From Reticulitermes speratus (lineage: Eukaryota; Arthropoda; Insecta; Blattodea; Rhinotermitidae): a stretch of 64,000 nucleotides of DNA. The notes beneath the pieces were generated by a model. That model was not told where the DNA came from and did no database searches. It saw only the letters and a program-made list of their open reading frames with translations. The stretch's first letter is position 1, and each line of letters opens with the position of its first letter. A program made the position numbers and the translations under genes. The DNA lies in contig JAJKFL010000005.1 in NCBI GenBank assembly GCA_021186555.1, positions 19,532,635-19,596,634 of the forward strand, given 5' to 3'. Positions 46,215-59,214 of this stretch are shown here, piece after piece.

Positions 46215-46835
46215 TGTATCAGAAAACATTATTAACGCGTTAAGGCTCTTAATATTTTGGTGTTTTGGGCCGTGAAGTGTGTGGTTTGTTAAATGAATAT
46301 AGTAGGATTAAATCCACAAAGTCCCTGGCAATTTGCATGAAAACCTTCAGTGCGGGTCTCACAAACCTTGCAGTCCTCCTACCTCAGTCACATGATTGCA
46401 GCTACTACGTAAGCAGACGAATACTGGCACCTCCACCACTCTGACTGAAGCAACACGCTGACCTACGCAGACACGACTTCGCGAAATCTCCCGACTTGTG
46501 ACATCAGCCTAGGCTCGCTAACATTACCTGCGCCTGAAGACGGAGACTTTGTGGAATTACTCCTGCTATACCAACGTTTCAGAGCACATACTGCAGGTTC
46601 ACTCGAAACGTCTTTCTCCACTCACCGAAGAGCAAGATATAATTTTCGCCGCCGTGAAGACATCAGGTCTTACGCAATAAGACTAATTCATTTTACGTCA
46701 AGAATTGAAATCAAAATAATAATAAATTTGCATCAGTTTTATATTCTGTAATAAGAGTATGTAGGCAAATATGTCTGCATTTAACGATTTAAATACTTCA
46801 GTATTCGGATTGTAGTCGTCTGGAATTTGACACCA
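46215..46835. other. Non-coding DNA, no recognised feature
   Basis: Moderately G+C-rich at 46320-46560. A 66-codon open frame at 46551-46751 has no motif. Confidence 0.4.
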
Positions 46836-46837
46836 TG

Positions 46838-46888
46838 TTATTTTTACCGTGTAATTATGTAGCTACAAAATTACACGGTGCCAATAAC
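46838..46888. repeat. Near-perfect 34-bp palindrome with outer arms
   Basis: ACCGTGTAATT (46846-46856) and AATTACACGGT (46869-46879) pair perfectly around a centre that is itself palindromic (TGTAGCTACA). Only one A/A position is unpaired. Three bases further out, GTTATT and AATAAC also pair. Confidence 0.85.
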
Positions 46889-46889
46889 T

Positions 46890-47490
46890 TCAATAGTCCT
46901 TACCGAGAATACCTGGAAATTTACATAGAACTAGTAGTGTTAATGAGAAGACATCAGTGGTATTATTAACAAACTCAATATAACAGCCTCCTTCTTCAGA
47001 ATCCTAATTGTCTGTCCAGTGGTCAAATAATTTCCCCTGTTCAGTGTCATGTTTAAAACAGCTCGCATCTGATCCTTCTCCTAAGGCAGATGAAAGGTTT
47101 TATACACTTACATCTGGCTCACATTTAAGGACTATTAAGAATAATGCCTTAATGTTCATAATTTATTTTTAATAACATTAAAAATTCAATGCTGAGAGTA
47201 ATAGGAATAACTGTTTAAAGTAAATTACATTTTGTGAAAATAACTGATATGAGCTTTTCACGAAGCGTAATCTGCAACAGAGTCGTGACACAATTGTATG
47301 AAATATCTCATGTCGTATATATTCCGAAATTCTGAAGTAAAGATAAGAACACATTAAGAGATCGGAGGCTTCCTTGTATTTATGATTGTGAAATATGATC
47401 CTTTTTTAGGGGAAGCGTGAAGTAGAACTGTTTCAAAAAAAAACTGTTCAGGGAATAATACTAAAAGTTTAGTCAACAAAATCACTTAGT
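46890..47490. other. Non-coding DNA, no recognised feature
   Basis: AT-rich; nothing recognised. Confidence 0.45.
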
Positions 47491-47494
47491 GTTA

Positions 47495-47670
47495 TAAAGT
47501 ACTGAAACCACGAAGGTTACAATTGATTGGGCATGTAGGTCATACGGAGAGGTAGGTCTACGTGGGAAGAGAACTGCAGTATGATATAAACTTGTTTGTA
47601 GTCGTAAAGTGAGAAGATCGAAAATATATGGCAGGATAATATTAAGGTGGATTTTAATATCTAAAACTCT
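47495..47670 (+). pseudogene. LINE 3'-tail fossil
   Basis: The plus frame reads PRRLQLIGHVGHTER and later, after a frame change, KIWQDNIKVDFN. These correspond to R-R-L-x-W/L-x-G-H-V and R-x-W-x-D-NIKMDL of the reverse-transcriptase tail at 31.0 kb, in the right order and spacing. The minus-strand 67-codon open frame here is its shadow. Confidence 0.6.
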
Positions 47671-47674
47671 ACAT

Positions 47675-48020
47675 GTTGTCCACACAGTGTATTTTTGTGT
47701 TTAGCATGATTCTCAAAATAATAATCAATTATTCCTCTACACAGCATTCACCGATTTGTCCTCATAAATGAACCATAATCTTTACTCTTTAAGGTGCGAG
47801 CTGACTTTTTATGCATGTTTAGTGTAGATTAATTTTAGTCCTAAAAGGGTTAATGGTATTTAATTCAACGTTTTGAAAATCTGAAGACTATGACATATAC
47901 AAAACTGAATAATAACAAACATATCAACTTGATATTTCTCCTCAAATTTCAAAATTAAATTAAATTGTAGTTGTTATTTTACCTCCAATTATTCTCTCTT
48001 TATCGTATTTTTGGACAAAG
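47675..48020. other. Non-coding DNA, no recognised feature
   Basis: AT-rich; nothing recognised. Confidence 0.45.
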
Positions 48021-48022
48021 GT

Positions 48023-48222
48023 TTGTAATCATGTCTCTATAATGCTCAACACTTGTAATTGTGTCTCTATAATGCTCAACGCTTGTAATCGTGTCTATAA
48101 TGCTCAACAGTTGTAATCGTGTCTATAATGGTCAACGCTTGTAATCGTGTCTGTAATGCTCAACGCTTGTAATCGTGTCTATAATGGTCAACGCTTGTAA
48201 TCGTGTCTATAATGGTCAACGC
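48023..48222. repeat. 28-bp minisatellite, 7 copies
   Basis: Seven head-to-tail copies of a unit containing TTGTAATCGTGTCTATAATG and G/CTCAACGC. The first two copies are 30 bp (CTCTATAATG in place of CTATAATG). Copies alternate between ATGCTCAAC and ATGGTCAAC, so sub-families exist. Confidence 0.95.
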
Positions 48223-48229
48223 TTCTGCT

Positions 48230-49370
48230 ACTTTAGCTCTTTTTTTGTATATGGATTAACTAATCGCCCCATGTATCAGAGATCTTGAAAAACCAGAAGT
48301 TTTCCTCAGATGATCAAGAAACTCACCGCAGTATGAGAATCCGAATGTTCATTACCATGTTCCTAAGAGCATGACACTGCACTGAGCCAGGTGAACCCTT
48401 CCTCACGGTCCCTCTCATCTGCATGTTGACAATGACTCAGATCTGTCGTGGGGCCGATATTAATGGCCGTATAGATGTATGCACTTTGCACAGTATCAGC
48501 AGCATGTTCCGCGTTCTGAGGAGAGTTCAATATCTATTCGTAATGGACACCTGTTTACCTTCAATCAATTTCGCATGCTATAACAATGTAATGTAAACTG
48601 TAATCAAAACTATGTGTATTGTGTAAAGTAGTCATCGTAACAGTCAACTCCGATCGATAATTTACACTAATCAAAGCACAGCTTTTGATGTTTATTGCAA
48701 CATCTCGCTTTGAATACTGACCTCCGTAACAGCGTTACGCTTCATTCTATCAGGCTTTCAGCAATATAGTGCCGGGGGAATCTGGACAATACTGTATATT
48801 GGAATTTAATCAGGTGGCGAGTACGTCTGGAGTTATTATACGGGGTTTAATAATGGTTTGGGCTTTAGGGATCACTCCGTTGTCCTAATACTCTGTTTAT
48901 TACAACTATCGCCATTGCGATTGAATGAACATTTGGGTTATGTTTCTACAACAATAGCATTGGAATTGACAGTGTAATACCTACAAGCGAGGTTTGCTAC
49001 GTTGTAGGTGTCTCACGTTTTTGAATAGAGGACGTGTATTAAATATAGGTTACGAGTAAATATAGGCATGCCGAGGCTCAGGTTTCTCTTAAATAAACCG
49101 CACTGAATCCACGAAATTACGTTTTTAGCTATTATGAAATTCGTATGGAGGTGGAGAATTCAAGTCAAGACCTATAGTGTGGAGTCATTCATTCAGTGTA
49201 ACAAATCTCTAAGCTCGTTGCCTCTGTACTGAAAAGCAAAGTACGGATTTCTGTAAGTGTGTATCTCAGAATAAATTCTGCAATTCGAAGTGCCACGGCA
49301 CCTCGTCTTACTCCTACAAGCATCTTACGTTTCAGCAAATATAACCACCATTTCTTAGGTGGCCAATTAC
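48230..49370. other. Non-coding DNA, no recognised feature
   Basis: No supported gene or repeat. Confidence 0.45.
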
Positions 49371-49377
49371 AAAACGA

Positions 49378-49700
49378 AATAACTCCATGGATTAGAGGCC
49401 TATTTGACAATCAAATGTTTCCTCAGCTAGTAAAGAAATTAACCCGGTTTTTGAACCCGAAGTTTCATGACCGTATTCGCAACACCAGGCTATTTGCACC
49501 TATGCTGAGTGACATAAATCCACTTAACGCAACAAATCCTACTTTTTGAAGATCCATTTTAATATTTTCTTCCCATCTACGCCAAGGTTTTACAATTGGA
49601 TTTTACCCTCATGTTTCCCCACAAAAACCCTCTATGCACTCCTCTCCCCATACGCACCACATGCCAATTACGTATTTTTTATTTGTTAAAGGTAATTCAC
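49378..49700 (+). pseudogene. Fossil of a widespread insect repeat (QLVKK type)
   Basis: The plus frame reads PWIRGLFDNQMFPQLVKKLT, further on DINPLNATNPTF, a stop, then RSILIFSSHLRQG. A shifted frame continues HKNPLCTPLPIRTTCQL. I recognise this order (PWSR..QLVKKFPAF..SIQS..SILILSSHLRLGL..TKTLYTPL) from a dispersed repeat often translated in hemimetabolous insect genomes. Its element class is not clear to me and the match is from memory. The 96- and 69-codon open frames here are parts of it, broken by a stop and a shift. Confidence 0.6.
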
Positions 49701-49704
49701 TTTA

Positions 49705-49875
49705 TGTGGTATGTGTTTTCTCTCGGCATTGACCAAGACTCTGTGATTAGTGCTAAATTTGCCTGTACACAACCTGAAATGGATCGTGTGCATTCGCATT
49801 TCTGACACTGGCCAATCCTTGCGGCCATGTTGGGTATTGGTCGTCACAAATGTATATTCATACAAAAAACACAAT
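49705..49875. other. Probable downstream part of the preceding repeat
   Basis: Continuous with the repeat fossil, with no independent feature seen. Confidence 0.3.
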
Positions 49876-49879
49876 TACA

Positions 49880-50020
49880 TGGCGAACTAATGGAGCTCTA
49901 AAGCACGTTGATGCGTATTCGGGAGGTACGTACTTAGTTCGAATTTCGGTCGTTTACCGGTTGTCCTGATGGATATTTCTCGTGACTTTACCCTCCATGT
50001 GATGTGACGATATTACCTTA
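49880..50020 (+). mobile_element. Possible degraded SINE
   Basis: AGTTCGAATTTCGG (near 49938) resembles a B box. It is followed by TACCGGTTGTCCTGATGG and GTGATGTGACGATATTACC, which look like a SINE body. The A box is unclear. Confidence 0.35.
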
Positions 50021-50024
50021 AAAT

Positions 50025-53000
50025 AAGTTGTAACTCCATTCTTCCAAATCCACAGATATGTTACCATTTCTGTTACATCTCACTGAACATTATGTAAACC
50101 CTGTAACTGAACATGTTCGTCAAATATGCGAATTATATGGGGTAAAATCGTCAATTAAACCAAGCGGGTAATAAGGACACTTCAATCTCTGAAACTAATT
50201 CCATGCTACACCAAAAGATAGAGCGAATAATAATACCATGGGCGTGTCGACATTTGTATCTACTTATCAGCCAACAAGACGTAGCATGTCTCTACGTCTA
50301 GATAAATATAAGGGGCTGAATATTTGACAACACTGCAGGGTGAATATAATATTATCTCTGTGTATAATTAGCTATACTTGTTTGTTGTCTCTAGATTTAG
50401 AATTTAATGCTATGTAATACTTCAACATAAAGGTTGGGTTAAATTAATCGTTAAATGTGCACATTGTCTGAAGTGAGAGATGTAGTTTCGAGCAATACCG
50501 CCCCTTGAAGTTCGGCATATAAGGCCAGGCGGAAATTTTAAAGTTTCGAGGAACGTATCTGTTAAAATGCAGTTTTACTTGTGTTGTAACAATACCAGTT
50601 AAAGTATCTATATTATATATTGCTTGCACGTAGAAAGTACCAAGTAGAAAGAGTCTATAACCAAGAATCATATAAAATAGCCTGAAACTATGTGGCTCAG
50701 AAGCATGGATGCGTGCTGCCGCCCTAAAAATGATGTATAAAGTCTGAAATATAATGGACTGTATCAACACAAACCAAATTTCATCACAGAAACAACATTG
50801 TTGCCAAGCTGTACCTCATAATAGCCAGTAGAACACATGCCATCCACTCCAGTTCAGAGTAACATGAAGCAAAATAAGGACATTATTCCGATTTCACTCT
50901 CCAATCCATCCAAGAATAAATCATCATTGTCATCATCATCGTCATAATCACGTTCATCATTATCACACTTCGATTATGAGCTTCTTCCAACTCCAGGAAT
51001 AACGATAAATTAAGCAAATATTCATATGTGTCTGAACACGAAACTTAGGCCTACATTTGTTACAGCCATTAGAGATGCCGCATTGATGTGTTTGTTGTAG
51101 TGTAGTTGTATACAGGATGCTGGAAATGCAAAGTGTATCTTGCACATTATAAACTGCCCACAGTTTCTAAATCACATTGGTCTAGTTATTAATTTTTTTT
51201 ATATTTGTGTACACGAAACCCGATCTGCAGAGCCTGTCATGTATATGATAACTTCCTCAAACATCCTTTATGAGGGAGCAGAATTTTCTTGTGAGTATTA
51301 AGGGGCCACATGTGTCACACAGACGTGCAGTGGGACTACTTTTGTCTAAATCACTCTGTCACTTGGTGCAACTAATCAAATTCCAAATACTGTGTAACCC
51401 CACATCATTCATAATCGTACCAACTTTTAACGCTCGTCGGTCATGAAGTGAATGTTAAGATGTCTCTCAACGACGAACTAGACCAAGAAATAAATAAATA
51501 TTTTAATACGGCTTAAAAACGTGCGGGAGAAAGACTGGTCTCAGCCGAGTTAGGATAAGACCCCTGTGGTAAGCTTCGGCCAGCACGTTCAAAACAACTT
51601 TAACAGGCAAACATTTATGAAGCTCTTGTAGACTAACTTACAGTTACGTATAGAAGTTCAGTTTCTACCGCACAGAGAACACAGTCCGTGTCAACTGTAA
51701 CAACTTATCTCTTAATGTTCTATGGCAAAATAGACGCTGTGTGAGAATCATACAGAACGCGCAAATACACTGTGCAGCAGAATGCAGAGTTTCTTAACGT
51801 AAGAGTGTTCGAGGAGATATTACTGGCGTTTCGGATTTTAACCACTTGAGCATCTATAAAACTTAGAACAAAAGCCATTCACCAAGGAATTAGTAATGAA
51901 TTAGTGAATTTAATTAGTTTTACTAGGAGTAAAATATCAAATTTAATAATGTTAGCATATGTTCTCAGCCTTAATAAAGGTTGCGTGTACTATCTTGTGG
52001 TACGAATCCCAGCTGATTGCTATGCGTAACGATATTAGCGACGATTAAACGGCACTTTGCAGTCAATCACATGCCAACTAAATTATCGTTGAAAGTACTG
52101 ATTAAAGCTTACTAGGTGTTGAGCAGTTTGTACCCGAGCCAAGTACAGATTACTTGATAATCCAATTAGTTTTCGTTTACTGGAGCCAAGAGTTATTGCC
52201 CTGCAACACTCGGACTTAGTCGTTATGACTCAAACTTTCTCTGCTATCTGTAGCTGAAAATGCTGCCAACCGAGTTTCCTGAATAAGAATTTTAAAAAAA
52301 AGTACGACAGTATGGAGAACAGTGCTTTTTCAGTGGAATTATCGTGTCCTGGAGCTGGTTTTGACACACGGAGTTGGACATTTAAATATTTTCTGCACGT
52401 TCTTGCTAGAAAATTATTGCAGAATATGATAGCGTGCACACAAAAATAAACAGATGTTCACGTTCGCTATATTTGGTTTTTTTATTTGTGATTGCTCGTA
52501 CCGTACCTGGGAGAAGAGTAGAATGATACCGTGACAAATTTTAAAACGTTACAGTAGCTCCACAGAGAGTAATAATAGAAACATGGATAAACCCAAGCAT
52601 AGAACAGCCTGTTTGGAATTGTGGATAATAAGTGCCTTATGTGACCACGTTCTTTCAATTTATGTGTGCTCCAATAAATTCACTCGGCTGCCAAGGATAT
52701 TTCAAATTAAATCCTTGTAAACCCGCGCTATATAACATGCTCAGTTTCAACTTAGGTTTCTTTACGTTACGTTTAATAATACGCTGTCTGACAAGATTTT
52801 CAAACTATCTGTTATTGTATAGGTTTCCGGCTAAAAATTTATGTGTATTTCTCAAATCGTAACATGTCTGTCGTTCAACTCAGTCTGTATGATTTTATTG
52901 CTCTAATGATATTTGATAAGCTACCCCGATGATCATAACCTTTCCTAACATAAATTGAGACTGCCAAAGAGCGAAATACTACGACAGTGTATGACCTTAA

Positions 53001-55635
53001 GAGAAGTTACTATAATCACGTAATACTTGTTCACGTAAATTATGGTTTTATCTAATATTATTAGGCTGATGAATTAAAGGGAATTTAAGTGGAGGCGGAG
53101 TTTGCTCCCTGTGAACTAGGAGCTCACTTTGTACAAATAACTTAGATGAACGTGGGTCTTTAGGCGATAATTGTAAAACTTTCTGGCTCCAAAGTGACAC
53201 ATATAGACATTGTGCCAGAATGTGTTTAACAATCTGTTAAAATTTAAAGAAGTAATATCTTGGTTTCTACAAATTCCTCACCTTTCATCTGTGCTATAAT
53301 TTCCTGCAAGGAAATAAGTTTTTCTTTGTTCTTGGTTATTAAATCTAGTCTGAAAAATACAGAGCTTGATTTGACAATTTCAAAGAAAATATTTTCTCAA
53401 TAAAACATAGAGTGATGTTAGATTACAAGAAACCTACTTCAATAATTTGACTTCCTTGGAAATATATTTCCCAACTCCTCGTGAAACGCTCGCAGTAGAC
53501 CCTGCTCATTTTTCCACAGTAATAAATAGCTTCCCGGAGAGATTTATGAGGTCTCTGAGCCGAGTAATACGAAACCTTAAAACAGGTCTCCTTTTTAATT
53601 TCTAGAGATTCATCACATTTATTAAAATGTATGATCACAGATGAAGATAATAAATGAAATCAGACTTCATGGGTTGAAGCCATATCCAGTAAGTGTCATT
53701 GACGTAACTTAAGCTCCCTTCGTAGTTGTGCGTGCTAGCTGTAACACATTCCGCATCCTGACGGGAAAACCAAACATGTATACGGGAGTGTTCGGGGACA
53801 AAACCGAGATCGAATCTTGAAACTCTCGCCGGTTGACGCTTTTAGACTGAACACTGATTCATTTACACTTTGCTCCTAACAAATTTGTTTATTCACGGTA
53901 CTGCTATGTTGATGATGCCAGCCAGGATGAACCCTGTTCGTATCAGCGCGTACAGGTAGTTACAATAAAGACATGTCATAACAGTTATTGAAACAAAGCT
54001 GAGTTTTAAAATTATGAATATCTCAGTTCCCTTCAATCTGGGCTTAGCTGCTTTCCATGTACTTTAAAAATTAATTCCCATTGCTGTATACATTTTCCTT
54101 CTGAATCCCGCACAAATAATATATATGTTCATGCGCAGAAATTATGTGTTTACATGCACGGCCCCGAGCTGGAATTAATTACATACGCTTGCGATATGCT
54201 ATAATATGTCGTACTTAGCGCATGAAAGTACACTAATTTTAATCTGGTTTCCTGATTAGCTAAATTTCTATTAGTTTGGAAACACCTTAATTGCACGAGG
54301 AAGATGATTCAGACTTGAATGCATTTCACCAATATCATGCGATCCAGACTCTTCAGCAGAGTTTTAACACGTGCACACTATTATTTCACCGAGAAGAGAA
54401 AACTGTGGTTTCTGCTTCCTTGTTAAGGTCACAGACAGCCGATGTTGCCACACTTGGAACTCTTACACATGCTGCACACAGTTAAGGCAGAAATAATTCA
54501 ACTCGACACTAATAATGTCGGTTAGTGAGGGACGCTGTGCGTAATGAAGGCAGTAATTACGCCTCCTGTTTTATTTACATGAGCCTGATTCATTCCCAAA
54601 ACATTCAGTTTATAATCCCGTCCGAGACTGTGACTGCGGTCCTTAGCCATTTACACAGTACACCGTTGTTTTACATTCACATGAATTAATATAAATGTAC
54701 ACTTATATACTTTAGCATTTTCGAAGAGAATATTAAAGTATAAATTCCATTATCCTTCGAATTTTTAATGTCCAATTTATGTACGCTGCAAAAGACATAC
54801 ATACTCTTTAAAATAAGGATTAGAGGAAGCTATACTGCCATACGAATTGTTTTCAACCCTTTCAGGCCTAATACTCATATACGGTAAGCAGTTTTTAAAT
54901 ATTCGGTTCCTACTTGACAATAAGCTAGCTGCACCTCCACTACAGAGACCAGTCTTTTAATGTTGTTTCGGTGGAAAAGTCGCTGTTATGTTTGAGCATC
55001 ATAAGAAACCTGAACATGGCGTATAGAAAAATGAAGCTTTTGTAATCTTAAGACATATTACTCGTAGCAGTATAGTTAATACTGTGCTTTAACCCTTTGA
55101 AGATAGTTGCAACAGTAAAGGGAAATAAACGCCATTTCTCTTAATCCATACAGAACACATACATGCACTTTGTGGGCATAATGTAGAATTATTTAATGTT
55201 AAAACTGATGGCACATGCAGTAACCACTAGACTGTAAAGGGTTAAGATATTACTCTAGTACGTAAGTACTGAATATCTATTGTGATTTGTGGTCGCATTT
55301 AAATCAAGCACTTAAACAACCTCCTCAACAAACAAAATGGCTACATATGGTATTTGAGTAAGCCTCTTGAGCATAACATTAGGTCTTCTAAGATATGGCG
55401 GATGTTTAAATTGTGTTTGTTATCATTTTTCTGTCACACTAGTCACAACTTATTTTTCCAGAAGTCTAAGACATGTGTGTATCATTCACATGTGAATATC
55501 AGGATAGGACTGCTCATAGTATAGTTTTGCCTGTTGCTTTTATTTGTGTTGATATTGTTCTTTTATACAGCATATTATGAATAAATTATAAGAGTTTAGG
55601 AAAAGCAATTGTTTGCTAGCGGCTAACAGACCTAC
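50025..55635. other. Long non-coding stretch, no recognised feature
   Basis: More than 5 kb of AT-rich DNA with only short, motif-free open frames (the longest is 108 codons on minus at 50444-50770). A short CAT/ATC-rich tract lies at 50920-50965. I saw no terminal repeats, SINE heads or LINE tails here, though very old copies could escape reading by eye. Confidence 0.45.
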
Positions 55636-55639
55636 AGGT

Positions 55640-55885
55640 CGCTACTTAGAACACTGAAACGAGGAATGCTGCAAGAGGTTGAATGTGTAGGAGAGATGGA
55701 TAGACGGGCAGTAGAGTACGTGCAGAATTATTGTGTAAAAATGTACCTGGAAAAGACTTCTTAAAACCCGAGAATTTGTTGTTAAGATAACATTAATATG
55801 GATTTTTTGGAGGCAGATTGTGAAGACGGGAGTTCCATGGCACTGGCTACAGAACGTGTTAGACGTCTGACTTTCATATTCGCAT
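55640..55885 (+). pseudogene. Probable LINE 3'-tail fossil
   Basis: A plus frame reads DFLEADCEDGSSMALATERV. It resembles DLRE(I/V)GCEDG-x-W-x-LA-x-(D)RV of the reverse-transcriptase tail. Just upstream NIN/MD (for NIKMD) can be read. Upstream boxes are lost. The 84-codon minus-strand open frame is its shadow. Confidence 0.45.
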
Positions 55886-55889
55886 TGTT

Positions 55890-56070
55890 GAAACATCTGG
55901 TTTTGCTACAACACATTTATTAATTTAAAACAGTGAATAATAATAATATGAATAATGACATCAATATAAACAAACAAAGTTGCTGTTTTATCATATTTTC
56001 CATTCCGTATATTATAATTCGGTTTCTGTAATATTAACCAATAAATGCACGCAGTTGTCGTAGGTTTACA
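55890..56070. other. Non-coding DNA, no recognised feature
   Basis: AT-rich linker; nothing recognised. Confidence 0.4.
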
Positions 56071-56076
56071 ATAATA

Positions 56077-56185
56077 GTTTTAAAAAGACTAAACTACTAC
56101 AAGTTTCGAAATTTACTGGTCTATCATCAGGGCGTACATTACTCCCTGATGACTACTTACTGCGTGTAACAACAAGTCTTAAAAC
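56077..56185. mobile_element. Small foldback element with hammerhead-like arms
   Basis: The arms meet at a short palindrome: ATCATCAGGG and CCCTGATGA around CGTACATTACT (about 56133-56163). Outer ends also pair (GTTTTAA..GACT against AGTCTTAAAAC). The left arm on minus reads CTGATGA, A/T-rich stem II, GAA, ACTTGT; the right arm keeps only CTGATGA. This is the most decayed of the four foldbacks. Confidence 0.55.
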
Positions 56186-56189
56186 ATCT

Positions 56190-58595
56190 AAATCTTGACC
56201 ACTGAACACACGAAAAGAAAGAAAATTCCTCGTTCAAGGATCCTGTTCAGACCGTTACGTGCCTCGTACGAAGTGATACAGGTTTAACTTCATTACGCGT
56301 CTGTTGTGCTGCGACAGTATGGGAGGGCTCATATAGACCTGTGATTTATGGTGATACAGTGCTGGTAATGACCCTCTATAATTACGCTAATTGCCTCTCT
56401 GTAATGGCTATAATTGACTATCAAACTACCAACCGTATCTAGGAAGTGTCTCTATTGCGGGCTGCCTACGATATATCCAGATTTACTCCTTACGAGAAGA
56501 CGGACACTGAAGGCAGCCGAGGTGTTCCACAGAACTGAGAGATATTTTCAATTACGAGTGCACTACACCACGTTCTTGCTATCGATTCATTAGAATACTT
56601 CGGCGCAAGGAAATAACAAATGATAAACATTTTATTTGTAGTAATTTTAACGTTTTTTCCTTTTCCTCTTCTCCTTCTTCTCGCCACAAAGACAAATAAA
56701 TGACCTGTTTTGACTTCAGGTTTCGCATTCATTGCTTTTCAGAATTTTGTATTGGCTAAGTAAGTGGGATATAAGCCTGCCCACCTAGTCCTGAATTAAG
56801 GTTGTTTTCAGAGTAACGAATTTGCCTTTAGTTTTTTTATTATATGCCTAACAAGGAGCCGGGATAGCGTTGAGGGCGCAGTGATTAGGTTATGGGCTGG
56901 ACGACGAAGAATGTGTGTTTCTGTGTTTAGTTTCCTTACAAGGGAAAGAGATTTGTCTCTGTTCCAAAGCGTTCAGACGGTCTCTGCGTCCCACTCGGCG
57001 CCACATTCAATGGACAATGCGCGCCATACTAATATAATTGTTGATAGGTCTATATTAGCTACTTCTACGAATGCTTCATATCAACGTAAAAGTTCTTTCG
57101 TAATTGAAATTCATTTATTCAAGAAACTGAATAAAGCAACAAAATGAGTATTTATGTGGGTTTTACATGAGTGGACGTAATATCTAAAATCAGCTCCCAA
57201 AATGCGTCACAATAATCATTCAATGATGTGTGCGTTATTTGCTGATGGTGATGTGAACTGCTACCAGTTACGATTTGAATCAGACGTTTAATGTAGGTAA
57301 ACCGATAGACAGCTAGTCAAACAAACCGAGTAAATAAAACTTTTTTTTAACAGAGTGGACTTTGAGTTAATTCAAAAGGAAATGAGACCGCACCGTTCTA
57401 TTTGTATTTCAAAGTGAAATAATGGTAAAACGTGTGCCGGGTTACGAATCGTTTGTTTCTTTTCTGCAAACTAAAACATTTTCAGAGCGGACTTTATATT
57501 TTATTATTTCAGAGTTTCCCACACAGTGGATACCGAAGCGTGAAGGAGACTACGTAACGCAACCGAATTTCGAGATTACAATGTGAGGAGCTTCGCATAG
57601 TCAGTTAGCAACGCATTTAAATAAGAAAAGAATGTAGAATTAATGGAAGGCAGACACTATAATCCCCATAGATACAATTCGCTGTTTTATGGAAACAAAC
57701 CGTTTATCATACGTAAATTTATAGGCATATAGACATATGTTTATGTGTCTTTGTGTAGGTGTGGATGACATGCGTGCAGCTCATTACATGTGCCTGTATA
57801 TTGAATATGAATAATATATTTGAGGAATGTAGGAAGAAGTTGGACATAAATTACTGCATACAGCAGAAGCCAACGTTCGTTCAGGAGGTTAAGAATTATT
57901 CCGTCACGAAACCCGTTTATTCATTCCGATGAACACAACAGCCTGCCGCTGGTCCCTATTCTGAGAAAGACGAATGCAGACCACACCCTCATACCACAGT
58001 TCTTTAAAATCCACTTTAATCTCTTTCTGTCAAATATATCCATATTTCGCAAGCGGTTTTTCCCCTTCATAATTTCGACATACTTTAAAAGCATTTCTCA
58101 TCACCGCCACAAAATATAAATAATGTTGCTATAATTATTTAATTTACAGTGCGGGTAGATAGCGTCTCTAATGCTGTAATAATTTTATGCTCTTTCAAAA
58201 CGTAACACTAATGACAGTAAAACCACGTGCATTAGACAAGGCGACTTTCTTAAAATTATCTAATTACATTTCTTTAACAACATATATTACAGATTATCTT
58301 GTGGGGTGAAAATAAGGACATAAGTTGTCAGTAAATTAGGTATGACTTAAAGGAAGTGGCCATGTCTGTTTCAAAATTCTCTCCCAATTTCCCCTGGAGA
58401 AATCCATGACGATTGCAGTACAGCATCCTCGTCAGAATCGGATGCTTCCCGAATACTCACATAGCTTATGAACCGCTACACTAGCCTGCACGGACTAAGT
58501 TTAGAGAGAAGTTACGTAGCAGGGATGATGATCCTATTTTCCTGACCAGAATGTACCAGGAAAGTCTCTGTTCCCAGTTCCTCGTTTGATAATTT
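56190..58595. other. Non-coding DNA, no recognised feature
   Basis: Open frames of 80 codons (minus, 56490-56732) and 88 codons (plus, 56881-57147) have no motifs. A run of C/T lies near 56655-56690. Confidence 0.45.
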
Positions 58596-58599
58596 TTCT

Positions 58600-58700
58600 A
58601 CCCTCTCTGAAGTAGTGAATCGAGATTAGATACCACATTATTTGTTATCCTTTCTGTGGTATTGAATCAAGATTAGAAACGGCATTATTTGCTACGGTAA
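58600..58700. repeat. Two-copy ~50-bp tandem duplication
   Basis: Two adjacent diverged units share CTCTGAAGTAGTGAATCGAG-like and TTCTGTGGTATTGAATCAAG-like starts and both continue GATTAGA, then CATTATTTG(T/C)TA. Confidence 0.75.
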
Positions 58701-58704
58701 CAGT

Positions 58705-59210
58705 TTCGAACTGCTTGGCTTTATACAAATCACGCCACACTGCGTTACTAAGCCTGTGCATTTCACTCTCAAACAACAATATAATTTCACTTCTATTTCC
58801 GCATAAAATTTCACCCCGTCCCTGGATATACAGTATTGGCCTCCATAAGGGTTTACGAAAGTAGACTAGCTGTATTCACATTGTACAAACTCACTTTAAT
58901 GCAATCATTATAACCTAGTGTTATACACTCACCACAAATATTTGCTGATAATTAATAATGCCAATAAATGGACATTACGATATAAACCGCTTAGGTTTCA
59001 GTCTCATCGCATTATTAGGCCTTCACTTCATTTAAAATCTATGTTAGGGATTTGGCTCGTATTGAAGAATCTAAGAGTTCTTTTTCCTCTTGTACTTTAA
59101 TTTTTATTTTTGTATGCCCTTAAAAATTAAGACCAAATCCCAACCATGTTTACTTTATACCCGGTAAAACAACAAATCACCTGCGCAAGTGTTAGTGGGT
59201 AGCTGTATGG
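58705..59210. other. Non-coding DNA, no recognised feature
   Basis: Short motif-free open frame only. Confidence 0.45.
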
Positions 59211-59214
59211 CTCA

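Noticed and set aside
51985..52030. GGTACGAATCCCAG as a SINE B box
   Set aside because: Mismatch at the invariant TTCGA core and no A box at the right distance.
53790..53830. GAGATCGAATCTTG as a SINE B box
   Set aside because: No A box, no SINE body and no target duplication nearby.
58695..58715. CAGTTTCGAACTG palindrome as a further hammerhead-like site
   Set aside because: No CTGANGA box or stem II in the right position on either strand.
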